NCBI GenBank assembly: GCA_964607515.1
Contig: CAZSKU010000002.1
Span: 1 to 64,000, forward strand
From: UBA6080 sp964607515
GTDB lineage: Bacteria > Fermentibacterota > Fermentibacteria > Fermentibacterales > JCC-6
Length of the DNA stretch: 64,000 nucleotides
Direction: 5' to 3'
Made by a program: the position numbers and the translations under genes
Part shown: piece by piece, positions 63,496 through 64,000 of the stretch
How the letters are laid out: every line of letters starts with the position of its first letter
Position numbering within the stretch: the first letter of the stretch is position 1
The notes under the pieces: model-generated
Databases searched by the model: none
What the model was told of the DNA's origin: nothing
What the model saw: the letters and a program-made list of their open reading frames with translations, nothing else

Positions 63496-63850
63496 CGATC
63501 AGGACTTCATCGAACAGATGGGGATCATGCTGGAGACCGCCGGGTACCGGATCCGATCCGCCGGGGGAAGAGCCCGGGCGGAGGAACTGCTGGAAGAACT
63601 GAAGCCGGACCTGGCGGTGATAGACCTGATGATGGAGCAGAACGACGACGGATTCGTCCTGGCACACAGGATCAAGAGGAAGTACCCGGATGTCCCGGTG
63701 ATCATGGTCACCGCGGTCACCAGCGAAACAGGGATCGACTTCACGTCCGCCCCTGACACGGGAGGATGGATGAAAGCGGACGCCCTGCTTCAGAAGCCCG
63801 TCAGATTCGAGCAGCTGGAGGCTCAGATAAAAAGGCTGTGCCGTGGATAA
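63461..63850 (+). CDS. Response regulator, receiver domain only
   Basis: A 129-residue CheY-like receiver. VLLVDDDQDFIEQM holds the acidic pocket, AVIDLMMEQNDDG the phospho-acceptor Asp, IMVTAVTSE the Thr/Ser switch and LLQKPVRFEQL the conserved Lys. There is no output domain, so it may regulate by protein contact or pass phosphate to the next regulator. The ATG at 63461 has GGAAGGAAC upstream and lies 35 bases inside the end of the kinase gene. The tight overlap makes the kinase its probable phosphodonor. Confidence 0.9.
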   Translation: MKDRLTVLLVDDDQDFIEQMGIMLETAGYRIRSAGGRARAEELLEELKPDLAVIDLMMEQNDDGFVLAHRIKRKYPDVPVIMVTAVTSETGIDFTSAPDTGGWMKADALLQKPVRFEQLEAQIKRLCRG

Positions 63851-64000
63851 CGAAACCACCCTCAAGCTGCTGGTGGTGGACGACGAGGCGGGGATGCGCA
63901 TGGGCGTCCGCAGGGCCCTGCGGGGCTTCGCCGAGCAGCCGGACGAGACCGGGATGGTGGTGAGGCTTTCGGTGGACGAGGCGGACAGCGGAGAGCAGGC
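63843..64000 (+). CDS. Second response regulator, N-terminal part (runs off the right edge)
   Basis: GTG at 63843, overlapping the previous stop by eight bases, opens a frame that reads through the window end without a stop. The 52 visible codons give LKLLVVDDEAGMRMGVRRAL, a receiver-domain start with the DD acidic pair, then GFAEQPDETGMVVRLSVDEADSGEQ. Nothing shows which output domain follows. Two regulators behind one kinase suggest either a branched relay or a phosphate sink plus a transcriptional regulator. Confidence 0.82.
   Translation, partial: MDNETTLKLLVVDDEAGMRMGVRRALRGFAEQPDETGMVVRLSVDEADSGEQ

Noticed and set aside
1..64000. CRISPR arrays, insertion sequences or other direct-repeat structures
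   Set aside because: No regularly spaced repeats, transposase-like frames or terminal inverted repeats were seen on reading the window.

Overview
The window is a densely packed, GC-rich stretch of bacterial chromosome with no mobile element, integrase, rRNA operon or CRISPR array. The cell is Gram-negative: there is an LptE-like lipoprotein, several signal-peptide or lipobox proteins, beta-barrel-like secreted proteins and O-antigen-type genes. Two secreted proteases end in an FlgD/Por-like beta-sandwich tail, and a Rex-controlled [FeFe] hydrogenase operon implies anaerobic fermentative redox balancing. Together these suggest an uncultured-type lineage of the FCB group (a Fermentibacter-like phylum would fit). 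That placement is inference and was not checked against any database.

Layout. 1-4375 (minus): CHASE2-adenylate/guanylate cyclase, SH3 protein, M48 peptidase, glutaminyl cyclase and a secreted protein cut by the left edge. 4489-25703 (plus): one long co-directional run that starts with der and plsY and continues into a surface-polysaccharide locus (Wzm/Wzt-type ABC exporter, two membrane glycosyltransferases, GT9, GT2, two B12-type radical SAM enzymes, a YdjC deacetylase, an initiating phosphoglycosyltransferase, a WecA/MraY-like transferase, an O-antigen-ligase-like protein), plus a lone MalK-type ATPase, a small carbohydrate-binding-like lipoprotein and two probable outer-membrane proteins. 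Nearly every junction overlaps by 1-11 bases.

25711-39808 (plus): the rimP-nusA-infB-rbfA-truB-ribF-rpsO-pnp-dut translation/RNA operon with a good promoter and a leader hairpin, then lptE, small membrane proteins, an M19 dipeptidase, apbE, an AmrS-like radical SAM gene and a NusG-domain-II protein. 39836-54462: aminotransferase, nitrilase, AI-2E-type permease, a gingipain-like C25 protease, a PPC protein, tRNA-Ala(GGC), HU, a 31-residue COX24/mS38-like ribosomal protein, a phosphodiesterase, tRNA-Arg(CCG), secreted proteins, a subtilisin, NlpC/P60, a GNAT, a stand-alone cyclic-nucleotide-binding protein and a beta-propeller lipoprotein. 54479-56521: peroxiredoxin, HAD phosphatase and a diacylglycerol-kinase-like enzyme.

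56550-64000 (plus): a Rex operator, rex, NuoE-like and NuoF-like subunits, a catalytic [FeFe] hydrogenase, then a hydrogenase-like domain fused to a histidine kinase and two response regulators (the second cut by the right edge). This is the most system-like part of the window: an NAD(H)-linked hydrogenase that appears to be under both Rex and an iron-sulfur two-component sensor.

Other notable signals are a shared C-terminal motif (T-W-A-x-I/L-K-A-x-F) on two unrelated secreted proteins, likely CTG start codons inside CTGA overlaps, secreted proteins exposing N-terminal Gln next to a glutaminyl cyclase, and probable leaderless genes.
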